A stretch of 31,174 bases of DNA, taken from an uncultured Eubacteriales bacterium (lineage in GTDB: Bacteria; Bacillota; Clostridia; Oscillospirales; Acutalibacteraceae). The notes beneath the pieces are model-generated. The model was not told where the DNA came from, did not search any database, and saw nothing but the letters and a program-made list of their open reading frames with translations. Numbering within the stretch: the stretch's first letter is position 1; every line of letters starts with the position of its first letter. A program made the position numbers and the translations under genes. This document shows positions 25,178 through 31,174 of the stretch, one piece after another. The stretch is taken from positions 1-31,174 of the forward strand of contig CAKSLH010000008.1 in the NCBI GenBank assembly GCA_934466515.1, written 5' to 3'.

Positions 25178-25398
25178 AATTCTTAAGAATTTTTTAGCAG
25201 CCTCATAAACCACCTATTACGACGGACCGACATCCGTGAATTCCTTAACGCAAAATCAAACGGCAGGAGCTAATCGGATATCCCTTTCACACTGCGGCTC
25301 CGAAGTGATATTCACCGTGACGCTTTCTGCCGATCTCGCACCTTTTACCGGCTCGCTAAAGAAAGCTTATGTCAGGCTACTGTCTTCATCTCAGCCTT
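25143..25398 (-). promoter_or_regulatory. tRNA-Ile T-box riboswitch leader of ileS
   Basis: Read on the minus strand, the leader has the Stem I landmarks in order. The 5' loop-E strand AGTA is in GACAGTAGCC. The distal AGCGAGC bulge and GGTGCGAG loop are at about 25357-25335. The specifier region is GAATATCACTTCGG, in which ATC (25309-25307), an Ile codon, is followed by a purine. The tRNA-acceptor bulge TGGT (25212-25209) matches an A73-CCA end. The antiterminator pairs TAATAGG (25219-25213) with CCTATTA (25169-25163), plus ATG with CGT. Uncharged tRNA-Ile should stabilise this and block the terminator. This explains the gene-free stretch between ileS and ypeB. The T-box core differs from the usual consensus (see findings). 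Confidence 0.92.
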
Positions 25399-25405
25399 TA
25401 GACCT

Positions 25406-25434
25406 ATATTATCACAAACTTAAAAAAAAATCAA
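25406..25434 (-). promoter_or_regulatory. Sigma-A promoter of the ileS T-box transcript
   Basis: TTGATT (25434-25429) and TAATAT (25411-25406) on the minus strand are 17 bp apart. Transcription would start near 25398, just ahead of T-box Stem I. It lies divergently 53 bp from the ypeB start codon. Confidence 0.75.
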
Positions 25435-25486
25435 GTATATAAAACAGAAAAACCGTCAAAGATAGCTTTATAAAGGAAGTGAAACC

Positions 25487-26800
25487 GTGAAAAAGAGAAC
25501 TGTTATAAGAATTGCGTCATTTTCCTCCGCTGTTCTTCTGCTTTTTGCAGGATTGGCTGTTAAAGAAAAAAGAACCGCCGCAAATTACAGGCTTGAAATT
25601 CAGAACAACTATTCAAGGGCATACAATGAGCTTGATTCAAGAATGAACAATATCAGAATAATTCTCGATAAAATGATATATCTTACGGGTTCGCAGAAGA
25701 TGACCTCTCTTTCGGCTCAGCTTTACGGCGAGGCTCAGCTTGCGAAAAATTCAATTTCAATGCTTCCTCTTGAAAATTCCGAGGAGTCAACAGTTTTCAG
25801 ATTTTTATCGCAGGTAGGTAATTATGCCTTAAGCGTTTCTAAGGACGCGGTTAAAAACGGTGATATAACCGATAAGCAGGAAAGCGATTTAAAAAAGCTG
25901 AGCGAGACCGCAAAAACGATTTCCATGGTTTTAAGCGATAATCAGAGCAGTATAAACGGCTTAAAATACTGGAGCGGGGAAATAGAAAAAAAGCTGACAC
26001 AAAAGGACGGAACCCTTGCCGACACCCTTACCGAGCTTGAAGAAAATTTAACCGATTATCCCACGCTTATTTACGACGGACCGTATTCAGACCATATTCT
26101 AAACAAAAAGCCTCTTATGACTTCGGGCAAGCCCGAAATATCTCAGGAGCAGGCAGGTGAAATCGCGGCGGAATTCTCGGGCGATAGGGAAATGAAATTT
26201 TCTTCTCTTACGGAATCTAAAATCCCTGCTTATAATTTTACAGGCAATACCGATATATCCGTAAGTAAAGAGGGCGGATATGTAGTTTTTATGCGGAAAA
26301 ACAGAAATGTTACCTTTTCCTCTTTAACGCCTGAAAAAGCTGTGCAGACGGCAGAAAATTTTTTAAAGGAAAAAGAAATACCGTCAATGGTTTCGACATA
26401 TTATTATTGTGAAGAAAATATCTGTACGGTGAATTTTGCTTATCTTGACGGAAGAACGCTTTGCTATACCGATTTGATAAAAGTCGGAGTGGCACTCGAC
26501 AACGGAGAAATTATAGAATATGAGGCAAGCGGCTATTTGACAAATCATACCGAAAGGGCATTTTCGGCTCCCGAAAATACCGTTGAAGCGGCGGCTCAAA
26601 AGGTAAGCGGAAGGCTTGAAATCGTAAAGCACAGAATAGTTCTTATTCCTACGAGTGGCGGAAGTGAAATAAGGTGCTATGAATTTACCTGCAGGGGTCA
26701 GAATAATGAGGAAATGCTGGTTTTTGTAGGTCTTGGCAGCCTTGAAGTTGAAGAAATTCTTATATTGCTTAAAAATGACGGCGGAACACTTATAAAATGA
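25487..26800 (+). CDS. ypeB: Germination protein YpeB
   Basis: In Bacillus YpeB is needed for stability and placement of the spore-cortex lytic enzyme SleB, inside the spore coat/inner membrane region. The 437-residue protein has an N-terminal hydrophobic anchor (about 8-25). A helical YpeB_N region begins NYRLEIQNNYSRAYNELDSR, followed by PepSY-like repeats in the C-terminal half and the conserved GYLTNHTERAF. Length is normal. The start is GTG, with AAAGGAAG 8-9 bp upstream. The usual sleB partner is not adjacent. No clear sigma-A or sigma-G promoter is visible, and the intergenic region is shared with the divergent ileS promoter. Its presence implies the lineage makes spores. Confidence 0.92.
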   Translation: MKKRTVIRIASFSSAVLLLFAGLAVKEKRTAANYRLEIQNNYSRAYNELDSRMNNIRIILDKMIYLTGSQKMTSLSAQLYGEAQLAKNSISMLPLENSEESTVFRFLSQVGNYALSVSKDAVKNGDITDKQESDLKKLSETAKTISMVLSDNQSSINGLKYWSGEIEKKLTQKDGTLADTLTELEENLTDYPTLIYDGPYSDHILNKKPLMTSGKPEISQEQAGEIAAEFSGDREMKFSSLTESKIPAYNFTGNTDISVSKEGGYVVFMRKNRNVTFSSLTPEKAVQTAENFLKEKEIPSMVSTYYYCEENICTVNFAYLDGRTLCYTDLIKVGVALDNGEIIEYEASGYLTNHTERAFSAPENTVEAAAQKVSGRLEIVKHRIVLIPTSGGSEIRCYEFTCRGQNNEEMLVFVGLGSLEVEEILILLKNDGGTLIK

Positions 26801-26801
26801 T

Positions 26802-26830
26802 TTGAAAAAATTTCCAAATTGTGTTATAAT
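26802..26830 (+). promoter_or_regulatory. Sigma-A promoter of the C39-like gene
   Basis: TTGAAA at 26802-26807 and a perfect TATAAT at 26825-26830 are 17 bp apart, starting 2 bp after the ypeB stop. No terminator follows ypeB, so readthrough is possible. Confidence 0.85.
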
Positions 26831-26886
26831 ATTTTATATGTTAATTTTTAAATGAAAGGCAGCAATAAATAAGCTGATATTATAAA

Positions 26887-27255
26887 ATGCCTCTTACAGT
26901 TAAACCGACTCATATTTTCGAGCCTACTCCGCTGCAGTGCGGTCAGGCTGTTATTGCCATGCTCGCGGATGTGTCGGTAAAAGAGGTTATAAGCATTGTC
27001 GGCACCGAAAGAGAAACAACTCTTAAGGATATGAAAAATGCTCTTAATGCTTTTAAAATAGGCTTTAATCCCGAAAGAAAAGAAATATCGGATAAAAACA
27101 AGCTGCCTGAAATTGCGATGCTGAGCCTGCAGACGCCGCACTGCTGGCATTGGTCGCTTTATTTTAAAGGAACTTTTTATGACCCCGAATACGGTATACT
27201 CGATGATTTTCCTCCGTCAAACAGGAGATATTATTGGGAAATTAAAAATAAATAA
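26887..27255 (+). CDS. Small putative C39-like (papain-fold) cysteine peptidase domain protein
   Basis: This 122-residue cytoplasmic protein has no signal peptide or membrane helix. QCGQAVIAML near the N-terminus (Gln17-Cys18) looks like the nucleophile helix of C39-type peptidases. HWSLYFKGTFYDPEYG near the C-terminus (His88, Asp99) matches the His and Asp of the catalytic triad, followed by the typical DP turn. C39 domains cleave double-Gly leaders in bacteriocin transporters, or occur as stand-alone proteins of unknown use. No precursor peptide or transporter is nearby. It has its own promoter, but no good ribosome site lies in front of the ATG; the nearest purine run (GAAAGG) is about 30 bp upstream. 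The frame is closed by a TGA at 26875, so no longer version exists. Confidence 0.7.
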   Translation: MPLTVKPTHIFEPTPLQCGQAVIAMLADVSVKEVISIVGTERETTLKDMKNALNAFKIGFNPERKEISDKNKLPEIAMLSLQTPHCWHWSLYFKGTFYDPEYGILDDFPPSNRRYYWEIKNK

Positions 27256-27265
27256 CAGATATTTA

Positions 27266-27295
27266 TTGACATTTATATATATTTAAAGGTAAAAT
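27266..27295 (+). promoter_or_regulatory. Sigma-A promoter of rnj-rplI-dnaB-tilS
   Basis: A perfect TTGACA at 27266-27271 and TAAAAT at 27290-27295 are 18 bp apart, 95 bp upstream of the RNase J start codon. Confidence 0.82.
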
Positions 27296-27316
27296 AAATT
27301 GTTACTTTGTTTTTTA

Positions 27317-27337
27317 GGCGAGCGAGCAGTCGCTGCC
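27317..27337 (+). other. Hairpin in the RNase J 5' leader
   Basis: GGC and AGCGA pair with TCGCT and GCC around a GCAG loop, with one bulged G. It lies about 15 nt after the predicted transcript start and 53 nt before the coding region. No T-run follows, so it is not a terminator; it could be a 5' stability or autoregulatory element. Confidence 0.5.
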
Positions 27338-27390
27338 GTATTATAAATTACATAAAAAATCAAAAGCTATAAAAGGAGACAAGTGTCTTA

Positions 27391-29271
27391 ATGACTGAAA
27401 CAAAAAAACAAGAAGAAAAAACGCGCGGAAATAAAAGCGCGTATAAACCCGCGCGCTCTAAGGCGAAATATAATGTGCAGAGCGTTGTCAGCGGAAAACC
27501 CGCGGAAAAGAATACGAAAACAACCAAATTCAATAAGCAGGGTAAGCCGGTTCAGAAAAGGCGTCCTCAGAATAAAACTTCGCATAACCGCTCCGAAAAA
27601 AGCTCAAAGTCTTTAAAGCCGATAAAAATTATTCCTTTGGGCGGTCTCGGAGAAATAGGCAAAAATATCACCCTTTATGAGTATGACGGAGATATGTTCC
27701 TCGTTGACTGCGGAATGAGCTTTCCTGATGAAGATACCCCGGGCGTTGATATCGTTATCCCCGATTTTACCTATGTTCTTGAAAACAAGGATAAAATCAA
27801 GGGACTTGTCGTAACCCACGGGCATGAGGACCATATAGGCGCAATCCCGTATCTTCTCCGTAATTTTAATTTACCGATTTATGCGACAAGGCTTACAATG
27901 GGTCTTATCGAGGGCAAGCTTAAGGAGCATAAGCTGCTATCCGGAGCAAAGCTTAATGTTGTTTCTCCCGGGGAAAAGGTAACACTCGGTAAGTTCACCG
28001 TCGAATTTATTCATGTCAACCATTCAATTCCCGACGCGGTAGGCTTTGCGATTACCTGCAATGCAGGAACTGTTGTGCAGACGGGCGATTTTAAGATAGA
28101 TACAACTCCTATTGACGATTATGTTATTGATATCGCAAGATTTGCGGAGCTTGGCAAAAAAGGTGTTTTAGCACTGCTTTCCGATTCTACAAATGCTGAA
28201 AGACCGGGATTTACCCCCTCCGAAAAGCTTGTAGGCGAATCTTTTTCAAACCTGTTTAAAAAGGCCGAGGGTCACAGAATTATAGTTGCGACCTTCTCTT
28301 CGAATATTCACAGAATTCAGCAGATTATTGACGAGGCGGCAAGGTGCGACAGAAAAGTTGTAATATCGGGCAGAAGCATGCAGAATGTTGTAAATGTTGC
28401 GGCGGAGCTCGGATATCTTAAGGTTCCCGACGGAATTCTTGTAGAGCTTGAAGCGATAAGAAACTATAAGCCCGATGAGCTCGTTATTATCACAACAGGC
28501 AGTCAGGGCGAACCGCTTTCCGCCCTTCACAGAATTGCTTTCAGCGAGCATAGGCAGATTGAGCTTATCCCGGGCGATGTAATCATAATTTCCGCAACGC
28601 CTATCCCCGGAAATGAAAAGCTTGTAGGCAAGGTTATAAACGAGCTTATGAGAAGAGGAGCGAATGTCGTATACGAAAAAATGTACGATGTTCATGTTTC
28701 GGGCCACGCCTGTCAGGAAGAATTAAAGCTTATGATGAGCATTGTAAAGCCTAAATACTTTATTCCCGTTCACGGCGAGCAAAAGCATTTGTATAAGCAT
28801 TCGGTTCTTGCCGGAAATATGGGTATTCCTAAGGATAACATTATAATTCCTATAAACGGCGAGGTTATAGAGCTTACAAAGCGCTCGATTAAATATACTC
28901 AGACAGTTACCGCCGGCAGAGTGCTTGTGGACGGATTCGGCGTCGGCGATGTCGGCAGCATTGTTCTTCGCGACAGAAAGCATTTGGCTGAGGACGGAAT
29001 TATAGTAGTAAATGTCGCAATAGATTCTGTTACAAGAGAGGTTGTATCGGGACCCGATGTGGTTTCAAGAGGCTTTGTTTATGTAAAAGAATCGGAAGAG
29101 CTTATGAATGAGCTTAACGAGGTAGTTTGCGATGTTCTCGAAAAATGCTATGTAACAAATGTCCGCGATTGGAACGCAATTAAAACAAAAATTAAAGACT
29201 CGGTTGCAAAATTCCTGTTTTCAAGAACGCACCGCAGTCCTATGATTCTTCCTGTTATTATGGAAGTATAA
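27391..29271 (+). CDS. rnj: Ribonuclease J with a basic N-terminal extension
   Basis: RNase J is a metallo-beta-lactamase/beta-CASP nuclease with 5' exonuclease and endonuclease activity in mRNA decay. The conserved fold starts near residue 76 (LKPIKIIPLGGLGEIGKN). It has the HGHEDH motif at 143-148, VQTGDFKID, the beta-CASP region with ATFSSNIHRIQQII and ISGRSMQNVVN, and VHVSGHACQEE. The C-terminal oligomerisation domain follows. The first ~75 residues are an extra tail rich in Lys, Arg, Asn, Ser and Gln, absent from the B. subtilis enzyme (555 residues), giving 626 in total. It looks disordered and RNA-binding. AAAAGGAGA precedes the ATG. It is followed by rplI, dnaB and tilS. Confidence 0.96.
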   Translation: MTETKKQEEKTRGNKSAYKPARSKAKYNVQSVVSGKPAEKNTKTTKFNKQGKPVQKRRPQNKTSHNRSEKSSKSLKPIKIIPLGGLGEIGKNITLYEYDGDMFLVDCGMSFPDEDTPGVDIVIPDFTYVLENKDKIKGLVVTHGHEDHIGAIPYLLRNFNLPIYATRLTMGLIEGKLKEHKLLSGAKLNVVSPGEKVTLGKFTVEFIHVNHSIPDAVGFAITCNAGTVVQTGDFKIDTTPIDDYVIDIARFAELGKKGVLALLSDSTNAERPGFTPSEKLVGESFSNLFKKAEGHRIIVATFSSNIHRIQQIIDEAARCDRKVVISGRSMQNVVNVAAELGYLKVPDGILVELEAIRNYKPDELVIITTGSQGEPLSALHRIAFSEHRQIELIPGDVIIISATPIPGNEKLVGKVINELMRRGANVVYEKMYDVHVSGHACQEELKLMMSIVKPKYFIPVHGEQKHLYKHSVLAGNMGIPKDNIIIPINGEVIELTKRSIKYTQTVTAGRVLVDGFGVGDVGSIVLRDRKHLAEDGIIVVNVAIDSVTREVVSGPDVVSRGFVYVKESEELMNELNEVVCDVLEKCYVTNVRDWNAIKTKIKDSVAKFLFSRTHRSPMILPVIMEV

Positions 29272-29305
29272 TGCAAGCTAAAACAATCCAAAAGGGGAAA
29301 TAAAA

Positions 29306-29746
29306 ATGAAGGTAATTTTATTACAGGATGTTAAGGGCAAGGGCAAAAAAGGAGAGCTCTGCAATGTGTCGGACGGATACGCGCGAAATTTCCTTTTCCC
29401 GAAAAATCTTGCGGTAGAGGCGGATGCCGCCGCGATGTCTGAATTTAAAAGCCGCGAGCAGGCAAAGGAACATCATATAAAGGAAGAAATCGCCGCCGCT
29501 AAAGCAACAGCCGACAAATTAAACGGAAAGTCCGTTACAATAAAGGCAAAATCGGGTAACGGCGGAAAGCTTTTCGGAAGTGTTACCTCTAAGGAAATAG
29601 CTGCTGAAATAAAGAACGCTTTGGGAATTGAAATCGACCGCAAGAAAATGACTGTTTCGGACATCAAGAATTACGGCGAGTATACTGCGGAAATAAAGCT
29701 TTATAACGGAATTTCCGCTAAAATCACCGTTAAGGTTACAGAATAA
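29306..29746 (+). CDS. rplI: 50S ribosomal protein L9
   Basis: L9 binds 23S rRNA near the L1 stalk. The 146-residue protein opens MKVILLQDVKGKGKKGE, and GYARNFLFPKNLAVEA completes the conserved N-terminal domain. The long connecting helix (about 45-75) and the C-terminal domain with GGKLFGSVTSKEIA and YTAEIKLYNGISAKI follow. AAAAGGGG precedes the ATG. Its stop overlaps the dnaB start by one base. The common neighbouring DHH phosphodiesterase (gdpP) gene is not upstream; RNase J is there instead. Confidence 0.97.
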   Translation: MKVILLQDVKGKGKKGELCNVSDGYARNFLFPKNLAVEADAAAMSEFKSREQAKEHHIKEEIAAAKATADKLNGKSVTIKAKSGNGGKLFGSVTSKEIAAEIKNALGIEIDRKKMTVSDIKNYGEYTAEIKLYNGISAKITVKVTE

Positions 29747-31116
29747 TGGAAAACCGCGATAATTTGCTTTTGGAAAATGACGGAATTAGGCTTCCTTATT
29801 CCGTTGAAGCCGAGCAGGCTATTCTCGGTTCTGTAATTTCAGACCCTAAATGCCTTGACGAAATAAGCGACAGAATAAGTCCTGAATACTTTTATATTCC
29901 TCAGCATAAGGAAATATTCAGCGCAATTTCTTCGATGTATGAGCTTAGCCAGTCGATAGATTTTATTTCACTTCTTGAAAAGCTCAAAACAAGCGGAACT
30001 TATGACGAAACCGGCGGAAAGGCTTATCTTACTCAGCTTGTTCAGACCGTTCCGTCTTCTGCAAATGTGCTTACTTATGTTTCTATTGTCAGAGAAAAGT
30101 ATTATGCAAGAGCGCTTATGGGCGCAGCTAACGGGATTATCAAGGATATTAACGATAATGCAATGGATTCGGGCAGACTGCTTGATTCGGCTGAGCAAAG
30201 AATATTCGAAATAAGATCCGGCAGGGATATAAGCGGACTTACGCATATAAGAACTGTCATTGAAACCGAGACCTTTGACAGGCTCACCAAAATGACCGAC
30301 CCCGAAACCAGAGAGGATTATATCGGAATTCCGAGCGGAATAGGCGAGCTTGATAAAATGATAACGGGTCTTAATAAGTCGGACCTTATTATTTTGGGTG
30401 CGCGCCCCGGTATGGGTAAAACCTCGTTTGCGCTTAATATTGCAAGAAATGTTGCGTCAAGCGGAAGAACCGTTTGCTTTTTCTCGCTTGAAATGACAAG
30501 GGATCAGCTCGCTCAGAGAGTTCTTTCGAGCGAGGCGGGAATTAAAAGCGAAAAAATGAGAACGGGCGAACTTGAGGGAGACGAATGGACAAGACTTGCT
30601 CAGGCAGGCGACCAGCTTTCAAAAACCGAGCTTTATTTTGATGAAACATCGGATATAACCGTTCAGCAAATGAAAGCAAAGCTTAGAAGAATGCGCAAGG
30701 TTGACCTTGTTATAATAGATTATCTAGGACTTATGCACACTGCAAAGCCCACGGATAACAGGGTACAGGAAGTTTCCGAAATCACAAGAAGCCTTAAAAT
30801 TATGGCAAAGGAGCTTAAGGTTCCTGTTATTGCCTGCGCTCAGCTTTCCCGTGCAACAGAGGCAAAGGGCAAATCCCATAAGCCGGCGCTTGCGGATCTT
30901 CGTGATTCGGGTTCAATCGAACAGGACGCGGATATAGTTTTGTTCCTTTACCGCGACACATATTATGATTCCGAGAAAAATGACGATCAGGATATGGGCG
31001 ACCCGTCAAAGGCGGAGTGTATCGTAGCTAAAAACCGCCACGGCGAAACCGGCACTATACCGCTGCATTGGGACGGACAGTTTACAAGATTTACTTCCGT
31101 GGATGTGTTCAGATAA
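29746..31116 (+). CDS. dnaB: Replicative DNA helicase DnaB
   Basis: DnaB is the hexameric 5'-3' helicase at the replication fork. The N-terminal domain starts RLPYSVEAEQAILGSVISDP, and the primase-interacting helices run to about 150. The RecA-like motor has Walker A GARPGMGKTSFALNIA and Walker B VDLVIIDYLGLM. SLEMTRDQLAQR, LADLRDSGSIEQDAD and the C-terminal AKNRHGETG complete it. Length 456 is normal and no intein is present. The ATG shares one base with the rplI stop, so rplI-dnaB are translationally coupled. The stop shares one base with the next ATG. Confidence 0.97.
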   Translation: MENRDNLLLENDGIRLPYSVEAEQAILGSVISDPKCLDEISDRISPEYFYIPQHKEIFSAISSMYELSQSIDFISLLEKLKTSGTYDETGGKAYLTQLVQTVPSSANVLTYVSIVREKYYARALMGAANGIIKDINDNAMDSGRLLDSAEQRIFEIRSGRDISGLTHIRTVIETETFDRLTKMTDPETREDYIGIPSGIGELDKMITGLNKSDLIILGARPGMGKTSFALNIARNVASSGRTVCFFSLEMTRDQLAQRVLSSEAGIKSEKMRTGELEGDEWTRLAQAGDQLSKTELYFDETSDITVQQMKAKLRRMRKVDLVIIDYLGLMHTAKPTDNRVQEVSEITRSLKIMAKELKVPVIACAQLSRATEAKGKSHKPALADLRDSGSIEQDADIVLFLYRDTYYDSEKNDDQDMGDPSKAECIVAKNRHGETGTIPLHWDGQFTRFTSVDVFR

Positions 31117-31174
31117 TGACAGAGCTTGTTAAGAAAACAATAAAGAAGTATTCGATGATAAATAAGGGCGAAAG
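31116..31174 (+). CDS. tilS: N-terminus of tRNA(Ile)-lysidine synthase TilS (partial, runs off the window)
   Basis: The ATG at 31116 overlaps the dnaB stop by one base. The 19 visible residues (MTELVKKTIKKYSMINKGE) match the usual TilS opening: an amphipathic helix, Y-x-M, and a Gly just before the PP-loop. The SGGxDS PP-loop would lie just beyond the window, so the call rests on this short segment and on position. TilS makes lysidine at C34 of the AUA-reading tRNA-Ile. Confidence 0.65.
   Translation, partial: MTELVKKTIKKYSMINKGE

Noticed and set aside
25236..25442. 68-codon open frame on the plus strand between ileS and ypeB
   Set aside because: It lies entirely over the minus-strand T-box leader and its promoter, and its composition is explained by that RNA structure.
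25435..25465. Possible sigma-G promoter (GTATA about 17 bp before CAAAGATA) for ypeB
   Set aside because: The -10 element matches the sigma-G consensus poorly, so I do not annotate it.
26852..26872. Six-codon mini-ORF (ATG to TAA) in the leader of the C39-like gene
   Set aside because: Too short to support as a leader peptide and lacks a good ribosome site; could be chance in AT-rich sequence.
27317..27345. Hairpin before RNase J as a transcription terminator or attenuator
   Set aside because: No T-run follows the stem, and no alternative pairing or leader peptide is visible.

Overview
The window is a compact, gene-dense stretch of roughly 40% G+C (estimated by eye) from a low-G+C Gram-positive bacterium, most likely a spore-forming-lineage member of the Clostridia in the Oscillospiraceae/Ruminococcus area. 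The marker set supports this: RemA (DUF370), RNase J, a PASTA kinase with its PP2C phosphatase, a T-box in front of ileS, an RNase M5-like Toprim protein, the germination protein YpeB, and strong AGGAGG-type Shine-Dalgarno sites. I see no insertion sequence, prophage, CRISPR array, tRNA or rRNA. Nearly everything is chromosomal core.

Region 1 (1-1090): the tail of a gene that reads as trmB, an unrecognised single-pass membrane protein, and a small six-cysteine protein of the ferredoxin-thioredoxin reductase catalytic type, closed by a strong terminator.

Region 2 (1119-18206): a near-consensus sigma-A promoter followed by 18 co-directional genes with gaps of 30 bp or less and several overlaps, closed by a bidirectional terminator. 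Order: yicC, remA, gmk, rpoZ, priA, def, fmt, rsmB, rlmN, prpC, prkC, rsgA, mntP, comEC-like, holA, rnmV-like, WYL regulator, pncC. The themes are nucleotide supply and RNA polymerase, replication restart, formyl-Met handling, rRNA methylation and ribosome assembly, and Ser/Thr phosphosignalling. Several genes here appear to start with GTG, TTG or even ATT/ATC.

Region 3 (18213-25434, minus strand): one unit encodes an LTA-synthase-like membrane sulfatase, a NUDIX hydrolase and a LOG-family protein, joined by 4-bp overlaps. Upstream lies a type-2-like isoleucyl-tRNA synthetase, controlled by a complete but sequence-diverged tRNA-Ile T-box, plus a small two-helix membrane protein.

Region 4 (25487-31174, plus strand): ypeB, a small C39-like putative cysteine peptidase with its own promoter, RNase J with a long basic N-terminal tail, rplI, dnaB, and the first 19 codons of tilS at the window edge.

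I found no convincing large new system. The points most worth a second look are the absence of any ATG/GTG/TTG start for full-length RlmN, the diverged T-box, a ComEC without its metallo-beta-lactamase domain, the small C39-like protein, the membrane-protein/FTR-like pair, and the overlapping LTA-synthase-like/NUDIX/LOG unit.
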